Shown here in pieces: positions 1-8,536 of a stretch of DNA of 53,884 bases. Source of the DNA: Gudongella sp051744365 (GTDB taxonomy: Bacteria > Bacillota > Clostridia > Tissierellales > Tissierellaceae); the NCBI GenBank assembly GCA_051744365.1, contig JBNJCX010000009.1, forward strand, positions 1 through 53,884, read 5' to 3'. Each line of letters opens with the position of its first letter. The stretch's first letter is position 1. The notes beneath the pieces are model-generated. The model saw only the letters and a program-made list of their open reading frames with translations, made no database searches and was not told where the DNA came from. Position numbers and translations under genes: made by a program.

Positions 1-1
1 T

Positions 2-1789
2 GCCATGGCCATCAAGCCTATTGGTCAGGCGGCTTCAGAGTTTGTAAATACTCCGGTGGAAAACAGAAATGTAGTTAACGGAATTGGTGTATTCTCCAGT
101 ACGCCAAGAGGTGCCATAAATAGAATCATCCTTTCCAAGGATGCAGAATACATGTTTTCAGGAGGCTCAACATCTCTAAAGGCAAAAGGCTATGATGCCA
201 ATGACAATCTTTATCATATTGATCCAGCCTCAATCAAATGGTCTATTTCAAACGAATTGGGAAGAGTCCAGGGAAACACCTTCCTGGCAACAGCTGCAGG
301 CCATGGTGAAATAACTGCAATCTATCAGGGGGTATCAGCGTCTACTCCTATCAGGGTTCTCAATCCTCCTGTGGAGATAAGGACTGAGCTGGATAGCATA
401 AGCATATCACCTGGTGGAACCAGATCCATTGGTGCACTCATTGGTGTAGATGAAATAGGCCGTGAAGGCAACCTGCCTCTTTCACAGGTAGGCTTCCAGA
501 CTACCGGAGGCGTTGGAACTGTCCAGGATGGAGTATTCAAGGCATCTTCAAGTCCAGCATCAGGTGCCATCATAGTCTCCTCAGGAAACGCTTCAAGGGC
601 AATTCCCGTTTCAGTAGGAGTAATGCAGACTTCCATTTCATCCTTTGAAGGGGATGTACCCATAGGGTTCTCAGGGTATCCGTCATCCGTTAAGGGCAAC
701 GTTGCCTTCACAGATAAAGCCTTTCATGGAAAAAAGGCAATTGAGATAAATTACGATTTCACTGAAGGAAGCGGTACAAGGGCTGCCTATTTAGACTTTA
801 AGAACAGCCCGAATGGAATTCCTTTGCCAGGGTCACCGCAAAGACTTGGGCTTACTGTCCTTGGCGATTCCTCCGGCACCTGGCTCAGAGGAACAATCAT
901 TGATTCAAGTGGAAGCGAGCATGTAGTAGACTTTACAAAATCCATGGACTTCAGCGAATGGAAATATCTTGAGGCACAGCTTCCATCAAACGTCTCATAT
1001 CCTGTAAGTCTTAAGAGAATATATGTAGCAGAGGTTAATTCAGAAAAGTCTTCTGCAGGAAGAATTGTAATTGACGACCTAAAGTCATTCTCATCACTTC
1101 CTGTGGACAAATCCTCTTTGCCTGCATCCACAAGGGTACAGGATCCACTCCACATACCCACACCTGCAGGAGGCACAAGGGTCGCAGTCTACAGTGAGCC
1201 GAAGATTACAGGAAATACTCTGATGGCAAAGGTTGTCTCTTCCCATAGACTCAAGGGTTTGACAGAATCCCTTTCGGCAGCAAGTATCGGTGTGCAAATC
1301 GGCAACATGAGTCAGGAATTTAAAAATGCCATTAGCCACACAGCAACTGTAAACGGTGGCAGTTTATATGGAAAGGCTCAGGCAGAGGGCGTATATGTAG
1401 TAAATCTCCAGGCAAATTCCGATGGAATAAGGGCAGCAAACAGCAGCCAATGGACTCAGTTGGTAACTGATCTTCAAAGTCGAACTGAAAAGAATCTTAT
1501 AATATCAGTATCCAGACCGGTTTTCGGACCTAATGGATTCAATGACAAAATGGAAGCAGATCTCTTCCACGAGCTCATGGTTGAACAGATGGAAAATGGG
1601 AGAAATGTATTTGTCGTCCAGAGCGGTGGAGTAAACTCCTATACCCTTAAGGACGGAGTGAGATATCTAACACTTACAGGGGCAAATGTAAGCACCCCTG
1701 AGGATTTTGCAAAATACTCATATGTTGAATTTGTGACAAATGGTCAGGGTATAACCTACCAGTTAAAGACTCCTTACAACTTCAATTAA
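2..1789 (+). CDS. Phosphodiester glycosidase-like secreted protein, C-terminal part (5' truncated)
   Basis: The frame is open to the window edge, so the ATG at base 5 is internal and the true start lies upstream. The first 35 residues (VNTPVENRNVVNGIGVF) look like the end of a NAGPA/DUF2233 phosphodiester glycosidase domain, which removes GlcNAc from phosphodiesters in animal lysosomes and is common in secreted bacterial envelope proteins. After it come two beta-rich Ig-like stretches (about residues 38-118 and 119-210), a jelly-roll-like, carbohydrate-binding-type region (about 215-370) and a C-terminal domain (about 395-594) of the kind found behind NAGPA domains. There are no membrane segments and the composition (Ser/Gly/Thr-rich) fits an extracellular protein. 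It converges on mreB across a perfect palindromic terminator. The family assignment rests on the short N-terminal remnant; the tail domains alone could belong to another surface protein. Confidence 0.6.
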   Translation, partial: AMAIKPIGQAASEFVNTPVENRNVVNGIGVFSSTPRGAINRIILSKDAEYMFSGGSTSLKAKGYDANDNLYHIDPASIKWSISNELGRVQGNTFLATAAGHGEITAIYQGVSASTPIRVLNPPVEIRTELDSISISPGGTRSIGALIGVDEIGREGNLPLSQVGFQTTGGVGTVQDGVFKASSSPASGAIIVSSGNASRAIPVSVGVMQTSISSFEGDVPIGFSGYPSSVKGNVAFTDKAFHGKKAIEINYDFTEGSGTRAAYLDFKNSPNGIPLPGSPQRLGLTVLGDSSGTWLRGTIIDSSGSEHVVDFTKSMDFSEWKYLEAQLPSNVSYPVSLKRIYVAEVNSEKSSAGRIVIDDLKSFSSLPVDKSSLPASTRVQDPLHIPTPAGGTRVAVYSEPKITGNTLMAKVVSSHRLKGLTESLSAASIGVQIGNMSQEFKNAISHTATVNGGSLYGKAQAEGVYVVNLQANSDGIRAANSSQWTQLVTDLQSRTEKNLIISVSRPVFGPNGFNDKMEADLFHELMVEQMENGRNVFVVQSGGVNSYTLKDGVRYLTLTGANVSTPEDFAKYSYVEFVTNGQGITYQLKTPYNFN

Positions 1790-1800
1790 TGTAGAACTTA

Positions 1801-1842
1801 AAAAAGATTCGTTGCAAGTTTAAACTTGCAACGAATCTTTTT
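1801..1842. terminator. Bidirectional intrinsic terminator between the glycosidase-like gene and mreB
   Basis: A perfect inverted repeat (AAGATTCGTTGCAAGTTT and its complement, 18-bp arms) is flanked by A-runs on the left and T-runs on the right, so it can terminate transcription in both directions. It starts 11 bases after the glycosidase-like stop and ends at the mreB stop. Confidence 0.9.
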
Positions 1843-2868
1843 TTATCCAAACCTTGATCTGTTAGATTCCTTCATTGCCCTTTCCAGAACCTCTATGGAA
1901 TCAAGTGACTTTCCTGTTCCTATGGCAACGCATTCAATGGGGTTCTCTGCCAGTCTTGTTTCGATTCCGGTTCTTTCCTGAATAAGCTTGTCCAGGCCAT
2001 AGAGCATTGCTCCTCCACCAGTCAGGTATATACCTGAGTTGCTTATGTCTGAGGAAAGCTCCGGCGGAGTCTTTTCAAGTACCTCGTGAACCGCTTCGGC
2101 AATCTCGTTTACTGGCTCATGAAGAGCTTCCAGCATATCAATGGAGGATACCTCCACATTAAGAGGTAATCCGGTCAGGAGGTTTCTACCCTTGACCTCC
2201 ATTATCTTTTCCACATCATATGGATATGCACAGCCAACTTCCATCTTCAGCTGCTCTGCAGATCTTTCTCCAATCATCATATTGTATTTTTTCCTGATAA
2301 ACTTGATTATAGCTTCGTCACACTCATCTCCTGCTGTCTTTATGGACTTGCTGACAACAATTCCACCCAGAGAAATGACTGCAACATCCGAAGTTCCGCC
2401 TCCTATATCAACGACCATATTTCCGTTGGGCAGGGTTATATCCAGCCCTGCTCCTATGGCTGCTGCTATCGGTTCTTCTATAAGGTAGGTTTGGCTTGCA
2501 CCAGCTTCGTTGCTGGCCTCCATAACCGCCCTCTTTTCCACCTCTGTTATACCACTTGGAACACAGATTATAATCCTTGGCTTAAGCCACATTCTACCAA
2601 GTGATTTTTGAATAAAGTACTTTAGCATTCTTTCAGTTATACTGTAATCTGAAATTACTCCATCCTTCAATGGTCTGATTGCCACAATATTTCCGGGTGT
2701 CCTCCCAAGCATTCTTCTCGCTTCTTCTCCCACTGCCAGGAATTTATTGGTATACTGGTCTATTGCAACCACAGACGGCTCCTTAAGTACAATTCCCTTG
2801 CCTTTTATGTAGACAAGTACACTTGCTGTCCCAAGGTCAATGCCAACGTCAGCTCTTAATGCAGACAT
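1843..2868 (-). CDS. mreB: Rod shape-determining protein, MreB/Mbl family
   Basis: Bacterial actin that forms membrane-associated filaments and guides the elongasome that synthesises side-wall peptidoglycan. The 341 residues match the family length. Actin-fold ATPase motifs are present: phosphate-1 loop GIDLGTAS (residues 9-16), phosphate-2 region VDIGGGTSDVAV, and the adenosine motif LTGGGAMLYGL near the C terminus. The start ATG has AGGAGGAAGA upstream. It lies 105 bp downstream of murA on the same strand with no clear promoter between, so it is probably co-transcribed with this cell-wall gene. Whether it is the MreB, Mbl or MreBH paralogue cannot be decided here; the absence of mreC/mreD neighbours and the murA linkage favour an Mbl-type copy. 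Confidence 0.93.
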   Translation of the reverse strand: MSALRADVGIDLGTASVLVYIKGKGIVLKEPSVVAIDQYTNKFLAVGEEARRMLGRTPGNIVAIRPLKDGVISDYSITERMLKYFIQKSLGRMWLKPRIIICVPSGITEVEKRAVMEASNEAGASQTYLIEEPIAAAIGAGLDITLPNGNMVVDIGGGTSDVAVISLGGIVVSKSIKTAGDECDEAIIKFIRKKYNMMIGERSAEQLKMEVGCAYPYDVEKIMEVKGRNLLTGLPLNVEVSSIDMLEALHEPVNEIAEAVHEVLEKTPPELSSDISNSGIYLTGGGAMLYGLDKLIQERTGIETRLAENPIECVAIGTGKSLDSIEVLERAMKESNRSRFG

Positions 2869-2973
2869 ATTCTTCCTCCTTTGCTATTTTTCAAGTGAAA
2901 TCAAAGGGTGCTTTAACAACTGCATGTTTCATCGGTTGCTGTAGCGACCCACTGTTGTGTACGATACTAACGA

Positions 2974-4230
2974 CTAAAAGGTCTTTCGGTAAATTGTTGC
3001 ACCCAGGCTGCTGAACTTCTCTTCAATTCCATCATATCCTCTGTCTATATGATAAATATTCCCAATCTCTGTGGTGCCATCTGCCACAATTCCTGCCAGA
3101 ACAAGTGCTGCACCGGCTCTAAGGTCTGATGCCTCGACCTTTGCTCCGTTGATTTCCTTTTCTCCCTGGATTATAGCAGACCTTCCGTCAATTCTTATCT
3201 GGGCTCCCATTTTTCTAAGCTCTTCAACATGCATAAATCTGTTCTCAAATACCGTCTCCATAACTGAGCTTGTGCCCTCAAGAATCGTCATCAATGCCAT
3301 AAACTGAGCCTGCATATCAGTAGGGAATCCCGGATATGGAAGTGTCTTTATGTCAATTGCCTTGAGGTTCCCGTTTCCTATAACCCTTATATTGTCAATC
3401 CCTTCCTCAACTGTACAGCCCGCTTCTCTTAGCTTTGCTACCACTGGCTTCAGGTGAGAGTTGATGACGTTGTCAACAATGACATCTCCTCCACTGATTG
3501 CTGCAGCAACCATAAAGGTTCCAGCCTCTATTCTATCAGGGATTATTTGGTGATGTGCCCCACCCAGTTTTTTTACACCTTTAATCCTTATTGTGGATGT
3601 GCCCGCACCCTTGATGTTCGCACCCAGCTTGCTAAGGAAGTTCGATAGATCAACTATCTCAGGCTCCATCGCAGCATTGTCGATTATTGTCTCTCCCTCA
3701 GCCATTGTTGCGGCCATCATGATATTTTCAGTTGCGCCAACTGATGGGAAATCAAGATATATAGTGTCTCCAACGAGTTTTTCTGTGTAGGCTCCGATAT
3801 CGCCGTGGTTAATATCTATTTTTGCTCCGAGAGCCTTAAAGCCCTTCAGGTGAAGATCTATGGGTCTTGAACCTATTGCGCATCCTCCAGGCATGGAATT
3901 CTTTGTCTTTCCAAGTCTTGCAAGAAGTGGACCCATCACCAGGAAAGAGGCCCTCATCTTGCTCATAAGCTCGTATTTTGTCTCGTAGCTGTTTATATTG
4001 GAGGAATTTATCTTCAGTACATTCTCCTCAAGATACTCTACCTTGCTTCCAAGGGATTCCAACACCTCGCACATAATCTGCACATCCTTTAAATTAGGAA
4101 CATCCTCAAGAAAAATATCCTCTGTTCCAAGAAGTGTTGCAGCCAATATTGGCAGTGCCGCGTTTTTTGCTCCGCTTATTCTTACTGTGCCCTTTAATGG
4201 TGGGCTCTTCTCCACTAATATCTTTTCCAA
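2974..4230 (-). CDS. murA: UDP-N-acetylglucosamine 1-carboxyvinyltransferase (MurA)
   Basis: Cytoplasmic enzyme of the first committed peptidoglycan step: it transfers enolpyruvate from PEP to UDP-GlcNAc and is the fosfomycin target. The family signature ISGAKNAALP and the catalytic cysteine in PGGCAIG are present. I chose the TTG at 4230 as start: it follows AGGGGGAG at good spacing, the protein then begins MEKILVEKSP, has 418 residues, and places Lys22/Asn23 at the usual family numbers with Cys117 as the active-site cysteine. The longer frame from an ATG at 4284 adds 18 residues with no family counterpart. A TATAAT box lies about 105 bases upstream. The downstream neighbour on the same strand is mreB. 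Confidence 0.96.
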   Translation of the reverse strand: MEKILVEKSPPLKGTVRISGAKNAALPILAATLLGTEDIFLEDVPNLKDVQIMCEVLESLGSKVEYLEENVLKINSSNINSYETKYELMSKMRASFLVMGPLLARLGKTKNSMPGGCAIGSRPIDLHLKGFKALGAKIDINHGDIGAYTEKLVGDTIYLDFPSVGATENIMMAATMAEGETIIDNAAMEPEIVDLSNFLSKLGANIKGAGTSTIRIKGVKKLGGAHHQIIPDRIEAGTFMVAAAISGGDVIVDNVINSHLKPVVAKLREAGCTVEEGIDNIRVIGNGNLKAIDIKTLPYPGFPTDMQAQFMALMTILEGTSSVMETVFENRFMHVEELRKMGAQIRIDGRSAIIQGEKEINGAKVEASDLRAGAALVLAGIVADGTTEIGNIYHIDRGYDGIEEKFSSLGATIYRKTF

Positions 4231-4333
4231 AAAATCTCCCCCTATACATATGTGAGAATCAAAATTCAAGTTTTCTATATTCATTTTTTACTAATAATCA
4301 AATTATTATTTACATAATTCCACTAACTTCTAT

Positions 4334-4365
4334 ATTATACCATTAATAAGTTGAAAATGCATCAA
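4334..4365 (-). promoter_or_regulatory. Probable murA promoter (-10 TATAAT)
   Basis: On the minus strand a perfect TATAAT (4334-4339) precedes murA. The best -35 candidate, TTGATG (4360-4365), is 20 bp away, longer than usual, so the -35 assignment is weak. Confidence 0.5.
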
Positions 4366-4383
4366 ATATACTCTTAAAACAAG

Positions 4384-4416
4384 CAAAAACACTCCATTTT
4401 CAATATTCTGGAGTGT
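4384..4416 (-). terminator. Intrinsic terminator upstream of murA (end of the wecB transcript)
   Basis: Minus-strand hairpin with arms ACACTCCA (4409-4416) and TGGAGTGT (4389-4396), followed by TTTTTG. It lies about 270 bases after the wecB stop, beyond the repeat element, and before the murA promoter, so it isolates the two units. Confidence 0.75.
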
Positions 4417-4499
4417 CCTTTTCCTCGATGTCTGTTTTTAGATTATATATGCTCTGATGACTTAAATGCCATAACTAAAAATCCATGTACATGTTTGTG

Positions 4500-4687
4500 T
4501 GCCGAGAGGAATAGTGAGTAATTACTCTGGTCATTCTATTAGGTCCTGGATGTCTCCACTTTGGTCGACATAACGCTGTGTCATCCCGACTGCAATGGAG
4601 GGATCTATCTTTAATGATATCCTGTTCTTTAAGATCCTTCATTTCACTCAGGATGACACTTTCCTGTAATCGTGGGCAGCGTATGAA
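4500..4687. repeat. Intergenic repeat element A (wecB-murA gap)
   Basis: The 403-bp gap between murA and wecB holds no gene. Beyond the murA promoter and a terminator it contains a repeat element. Two copies of the motif near CCTGAGTGAAACGAAGGATC face each other (arms 4578-4606 and 4632-4659), giving a large potential hairpin. A second motif of the type ATGTCGA...GAGACATC follows at about 4545-4570 (minus reading). The block GACCAGAGTAATT (about 4513-4525) recurs in element B. The element begins directly at the wecB stop, reading TAA-TTCATAC on the minus strand. Confidence 0.75.
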
Positions 4688-5797
4688 TTATATTATCTTC
4701 TCCTGCAAAATATCAACAATCTTCTCAGAGGCAGTGCCGTCGCCGTAGGGATTGACTGACTTGGCCATCCTCTGGTATTCATCCTTGTCTTCAAGCAGTC
4801 TCACTAGATTGTCATAGACACCTTTGTAGCTTGTTCCCACAAGCTTTGCAGTACCCGCTTCGACTCCCTCAGGCCTTTCCGTTTCCTCCCTGATGACAAG
4901 GACCGGCTTACCCAGTGCAGGCGCCTCTTCCTGAAGTCCTCCTGAATCGGTTACAACAAGGGCTACCCGTGCCATTAGGTTTGTGAATGGAGCATAGTCA
5001 AGGGGTTCTGTCAGCGATACCTTTGGATTGTCACCAAGTATCCTGTCCGCTATTTCCCTTACCTTGGGATTTAGGTGTACCGGGAACACCACATGGACAT
5101 CATCGAAGCCTTCTATTGCATCCCTCACCCCTGTGAAGATATTTTCCATGGGCTCACCAAGGTTTTCTCTTCTGTGACTTGTCATAAGTATTACTCTTTT
5201 ATTCTTAAAATCTATACTGTTCAGCCTCTGATCCTCAAAGTGGTAGTCTTCTTTGACTGCATATCTAAGAGCATCGATAACAGTGTTTCCCGTAATAAAA
5301 ATCTTTTCCTCAGGATAGTCTTCCCTTAGGAGATTTTCCCTGTTCTTTTCTGTAGGAGCAAAGTGAAAGTCTGCCATAACTCCTGTAAGCTTTCTGTTTG
5401 CCTCTTCAGGATATGGTGAATAGAGGTTCCCGCTCCTTAGTCCCGCCTCCACATGGCCGATTCTCACCTTCTGATAAAAGGCAGCAAGTGCTCCTGCAAA
5501 AACTGTGGTTGTGTCTCCCTGAACAAGAAGGACATCTGGTTTCTCCTTTTTGATTACATCCTCAAGACCTTTGAGAGCATTTGTCGTTATGTCTGTAAGA
5601 GATTGTCCGGGTCTAAAAATATTAAGGTCATAGTCAGGCTTTATTCCAAACAGATCTATTACCTGGTCCAGCATCTCCCTGTGCTGGGCAGTGATGCAGA
5701 TTACCTGCTCGACTCCCTGCCGATGTTCCAGAGCCTTGATAACAGGCGCCATCTTTACGCCCTCAGGTCTTGTCCCAAATACTGTCATTACTTTCAT
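4688..5797 (-). CDS. wecB: UDP-N-acetylglucosamine 2-epimerase (non-hydrolysing)
   Basis: Interconverts UDP-GlcNAc and UDP-ManNAc in the cytoplasm, supplying ManNAc for teichoic-acid linkage units or other wall glycans (B. subtilis MnaA). The 369 residues fit the family. Diagnostic motifs are GTRPEGVKMAP at the N terminus, HREML, QGDTTT, HVEAGLRSG, YPEEANR, TSHRREN and TDSGGLQEEA, which contribute to UDP-sugar binding and catalysis. Its ATG overlaps the stop codon of the preceding tagO-like gene by 4 bp (5794-5797), so the two are probably translationally coupled. The stop codon runs directly into repeat element A. Confidence 0.95.
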   Translation of the reverse strand: MKVMTVFGTRPEGVKMAPVIKALEHRQGVEQVICITAQHREMLDQVIDLFGIKPDYDLNIFRPGQSLTDITTNALKGLEDVIKKEKPDVLLVQGDTTTVFAGALAAFYQKVRIGHVEAGLRSGNLYSPYPEEANRKLTGVMADFHFAPTEKNRENLLREDYPEEKIFITGNTVIDALRYAVKEDYHFEDQRLNSIDFKNKRVILMTSHRRENLGEPMENIFTGVRDAIEGFDDVHVVFPVHLNPKVREIADRILGDNPKVSLTEPLDYAPFTNLMARVALVVTDSGGLQEEAPALGKPVLVIREETERPEGVEAGTAKLVGTSYKGVYDNLVRLLEDKDEYQRMAKSVNPYGDGTASEKIVDILQEKII

Positions 5798-6840
5798 CTA
5801 TCCGTATCCTCCTTCTTTGCCCTTTTAGTAATCAGTCCAAGCTTTATGGCAAAAATAATTGCCACAATAAACAAGATCACAGACATATATACCACCTGAC
5901 GGCTGTTGGCCCTTGAAACCAAAACGGCAAAGGCTCCAAAAATTGCCGATATGCCATATAATATCAACACGGTCTTTTTCTGGGAAAATCCTTTCTCAAG
6001 AAGTCTGTGGTGAAGGTGACTTTTATCTGCTGCCATAATTGATTTACCGCTTAACAGTCTTCTGAATATGGCAAATGTAGTGTCAAATATGGGTACTCCG
6101 AGAATTATTATTGGTACAAGCATTGCTATTGTAGCAACGCTTTTCATAACCCCTTCAATGGAAATTACAGCAAGCATAAAGCCAAGGAACAATGCCCCTG
6201 TGTCACCCATGAATATCTTGGCAGGATTGAAATTAAATGGCAAAAATCCAAGACAGGCTCCGGATACTAGTGCTGCCAGTATGGCAATCTCATCCATCCC
6301 AAGCTTCAACGCCACAAATGTAAAGGATAGAGCTGAGATCAAGGCTACTCCTCCAGCAAGTCCGTCCAGACCGTCTATAAGGTTCAATGTATTGGTTATT
6401 CCAACCAGCCAGAAAAGCGTTATTGGTATCCCTATCCAGCTTAGATAAAGAATTGGATTCCCATCTGCAAAGGGATTGGTTATAAAATCAACCTGCACTC
6501 CTCCCCAGATAACTATTCCAGCTGCCAGGAGCTGGTAGAATAGTTTTTCCTTTGGTGTGGTTTCCTTGATGTCGTCCTTGAGTCCGGAAAAGAGTATTAT
6601 TGTGGCTCCTATAAAAATCGTCATAAAATCTCTGGTCTTCGGTAAAAAGACCAGCATTCCAATTGCGATTGCAAGATACATTGCAACTCCACCGATAAGG
6701 GGCATGGGAGCCTTGTGAACTCTTCTGTCATCCTTGGGGATATCCATTGCTCCGATTTTGGGAGCTATTTTTATTACAAATGGTGTGGCCGCAAAGGCAA
6801 TTACTGCTGCAACCACAAAAGGTAGCCATATTATATCCAT
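5794..6840 (-). CDS. tagO: Undecaprenyl-phosphate N-acetylglucosaminyl 1-phosphate transferase (TagO/WecA family)
   Basis: Polytopic membrane enzyme (about ten or eleven hydrophobic segments) that transfers GlcNAc-1-phosphate from UDP-GlcNAc to undecaprenyl phosphate, starting teichoic-acid or related glycan assembly. Family signatures are DDRRVHKAPMPLIGG, GLKDD, the NLIDGLDGLAGG region, FMGDTGALFLGF (Mg-binding aspartate) and the cytoplasmic SHLHHRL loop. I start it at the ATG at 6840 (MDIIWLPF) because AGGAGA precedes that codon; an ATG at 6861 in the same frame lacks a good site. A well-formed sigma-A promoter lies about 30 bases upstream, so tagO-wecB form their own unit after the upp terminator. 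Confidence 0.93.
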   Translation of the reverse strand: MDIIWLPFVVAAVIAFAATPFVIKIAPKIGAMDIPKDDRRVHKAPMPLIGGVAMYLAIAIGMLVFLPKTRDFMTIFIGATIILFSGLKDDIKETTPKEKLFYQLLAAGIVIWGGVQVDFITNPFADGNPILYLSWIGIPITLFWLVGITNTLNLIDGLDGLAGGVALISALSFTFVALKLGMDEIAILAALVSGACLGFLPFNFNPAKIFMGDTGALFLGFMLAVISIEGVMKSVATIAMLVPIIILGVPIFDTTFAIFRRLLSGKSIMAADKSHLHHRLLEKGFSQKKTVLILYGISAIFGAFAVLVSRANSRQVVYMSVILFIVAIIFAIKLGLITKRAKKEDTDR

Positions 6841-6870
6841 GTGTATTTCTCCTAATTCCATATTACCTAA

Positions 6871-6899
6871 ATTCTATCCAACTGCTACGTATAAGTCAA
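6871..6899 (-). promoter_or_regulatory. Sigma-A promoter of tagO-wecB
   Basis: Minus strand: -35 TTGACT (6894-6899), 17-bp spacer, -10 TAGAAT (6871-6876). It lies between the upp terminator and the tagO ribosome binding site. Confidence 0.8.
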
Positions 6900-6935
6900 A
6901 CAATTAAGAATGACAATAATGATGCAAAAATCAGT

Positions 6936-6962
6936 AAAAGGCAGCCTTACACTGCCCTTTCA
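6936..6962 (-). terminator. upp terminator
   Basis: Minus-strand hairpin AAAGGGCAG...CTGCCTTTT directly after the upp stop, with a T-rich tail. Confidence 0.75.
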
Positions 6963-6964
6963 CA

Positions 6965-7594
6965 TCACTTGGTACCAAAAAGTCTGTCTCCTGCATCTCC
7001 CAGACCGGGTACTATATAAGCGTGATCATTAAGCTTCTCATCAATGGAAGCCAGATAGATATCAACATCGGGTGCAGCTTCCTGGACTGCCTTGACTCCC
7101 TCTGGAGCAGCGATAAGACAAACCAGTTTGATGTTTTTAGCGCCGCTTTTTCTTAAGAATTGAATTGCAGAAATTGCTGATACACCAGTAGCCAACATTG
7201 GATCCAGTAAGATAAGGTCCCTTTCAGCAACATCCTGTGGAAGCTTGCAGTAATACTCCACAGCCTGAAGCGTTTCAGGGTCTCTGTACAGTCCTATGTG
7301 TCCTACCTTTGCTGCAGGAATAAGGTTGAGCATTCCATCAACCATTCCAAGTCCTGCCCTTAAAATTGGAATAAGGCCTACCTTCTTGCCTGAAATAACC
7401 GGTGACATCATCTTTGAAATCGGTGTCTCCACCTCTATGTCCTCTAGAGGAAAGTCCCTTGTTACTTCATATGCCATCAGGGTTGAAATTTCTGAAACAA
7501 GCTCCCTGAATTCCTTCGATCCCGTATTTTTGTCCCTCAGTATTGTCAGTTTATGCTTTATAAGCGGATGATCCATTATCACTACTTTCGACAT
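6965..7594 (-). CDS. upp: Uracil phosphoribosyltransferase
   Basis: Pyrimidine salvage enzyme: uracil plus PRPP gives UMP and pyrophosphate. The 209 residues match the family. The PRPP-binding loop is LLDPMLATGVSAISA, the N-terminal half has the conserved GLIPILRAGLGMVDG segment, and the C terminus ends in the typical uracil-binding GDAGDRLFGTK. GGGAGCG precedes the ATG. It sits 41 bp after rpiB and has its own -10/-35 overlapping the rpiB end, as well as its own terminator, so it can be transcribed alone. Confidence 0.97.
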   Translation of the reverse strand: MSKVVIMDHPLIKHKLTILRDKNTGSKEFRELVSEISTLMAYEVTRDFPLEDIEVETPISKMMSPVISGKKVGLIPILRAGLGMVDGMLNLIPAAKVGHIGLYRDPETLQAVEYYCKLPQDVAERDLILLDPMLATGVSAISAIQFLRKSGAKNIKLVCLIAAPEGVKAVQEAAPDVDIYLASIDEKLNDHAYIVPGLGDAGDRLFGTK

Positions 7595-7623
7595 AACATC
7601 GCTCCCTTCTTTTCATCCTCAAT

Positions 7624-7652
7624 ATTATACCATAATCAACCTTCGATTTCAG
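7624..7652 (-). promoter_or_regulatory. upp promoter
   Basis: Minus strand: -35 CTGAAA (7647-7652, inside the 3' end of rpiB), 17-bp spacer, -10 TATAAT (7624-7629), about 30 bases before the upp start. Confidence 0.7.
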
Positions 7653-8073
7653 TAATTTTATTGACCCTTCTCTTGTGTCTTCCTTCCTGGAATTCACTGT
7701 TCAGATAAACCGAAAGTATATCCTTGGCCAAATCCACACCTAGTACTCTTCCACCCATGGCAATAACATTGGCGTTATTGTGCTCTCTGCTCAACCTTGC
7801 AGAATAGGTGTCTCCGCACAGGGCAGCCCTTACGCCCTTGACCTTGTTTGCCGATATGGAGATGCCAATACCTGTACCGCAGATAACAACGCCTCTGTCT
7901 ATTTCTCCTGCGGCTACTGCCGCTCCTACTTTCTTACCGTAGTCGGGATAATCAACAGATTCCAAGCTGTGGGTTCCAAAGTCCTTAACCTGGTAGCCGC
8001 TCTTCTCCATAAACTTCTTCATTTCTTCCTTCAGCTCAAAGCCTCCGTGGTCGCTTCCAATTCCTACTATCAT
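7636..8073 (-). CDS. rpiB: Ribose-5-phosphate isomerase B
   Basis: Interconverts ribose 5-phosphate and ribulose 5-phosphate in the pentose phosphate pathway. At 145 residues it is typical of the RpiB/LacA fold. The N-terminal GSDHGGFELKE motif, Cys65 in ICGTGIG (catalytic base) and His98 in REHNNAN are at the expected positions; these residues argue for RpiB rather than the galactose-6-phosphate isomerase LacA. Its ATG overlaps the end of the ywlE-type phosphatase gene by 4 bp, giving coupled translation, as in the Bacillus cluster where the same genes adjoin. Confidence 0.95.
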   Translation of the reverse strand: MIVGIGSDHGGFELKEEMKKFMEKSGYQVKDFGTHSLESVDYPDYGKKVGAAVAAGEIDRGVVICGTGIGISISANKVKGVRAALCGDTYSARLSREHNNANVIAMGGRVLGVDLAKDILSVYLNSEFQEGRHKRRVNKITEIEG

Positions 8074-8528
8074 CTCTGCTCCTCCTGTACTTCTATTTTA
8101 TCCAATAAACTTTCTACTGCATTCTCAAGTTGCTTTCTTACACTCTCATAAACTTCAACAGGTGCTCCGAATGGGTCCTCAACATCAATCTCTTCTCCTG
8201 AGACGTATTCTTCTAGAAGATAAATCTTCTCCTCCATATGGGGATACCTTTTTAGTAGATTTCTTTTATGGGATACAGTCATAACGAGAATCAGCTCTGC
8301 CCATTCCATTATGCTGTCATCCAGAAACCTTGACCTATGCCCCGGCAGGCCGCCCCTCTCCTTCATGGCTATCCTGGCACTCTGGCTTGCTCTTTCTCCA
8401 TCAATGGCAAATATTCCCGCAGAGGCAACCTGGATATTGTATCCTCTGTTTTTTGCTTCCTGTCTGAATATTTCCTCTGCCATGGGGCTCCTACATGTAT
8501 TTCCGGTACATACAAACAATACTTTCAT
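8070..8528 (-). CDS. ywlE: Low-molecular-weight protein arginine phosphatase (YwlE type)
   Basis: Small cytoplasmic phosphatase with the P-loop CTGNTCRS at residues 7-14: Cys7 is the nucleophile and Arg13 binds phosphate. Thr11 in this loop is the residue known to make B. subtilis YwlE specific for phosphoarginine rather than phosphotyrosine. The general-acid motif DPFG is near the C terminus. The length of 152 is normal. AGGAGGAG lies just before the ATG, 8 bp after the Sua5-like gene, and the stop overlaps rpiB. A McsB-type arginine kinase, expected as partner, is not in this window. Confidence 0.9.
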   Translation of the reverse strand: MKVLFVCTGNTCRSPMAEEIFRQEAKNRGYNIQVASAGIFAIDGERASQSARIAMKERGGLPGHRSRFLDDSIMEWAELILVMTVSHKRNLLKRYPHMEEKIYLLEEYVSGEEIDVEDPFGAPVEVYESVRKQLENAVESLLDKIEVQEEQR

Positions 8529-8536
8529 AGCTCCTC

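Noticed and set aside
5..7. ATG at base 5 as start of the first gene
   Set aside because: The frame is open to the edge and the first residues already belong to a domain end; no ribosome binding site can be seen.
4231..4284. N-terminal extension of MurA from an ATG at 4284
   Set aside because: The 18 added residues have no counterpart in MurA and the AGGGGGAG site points to the TTG at 4230.
4285..4687. A gene in the 403-bp murA-wecB gap
   Set aside because: No frame with a start, ribosome binding site and protein-like composition on either strand; promoter, terminator and repeat account for it.
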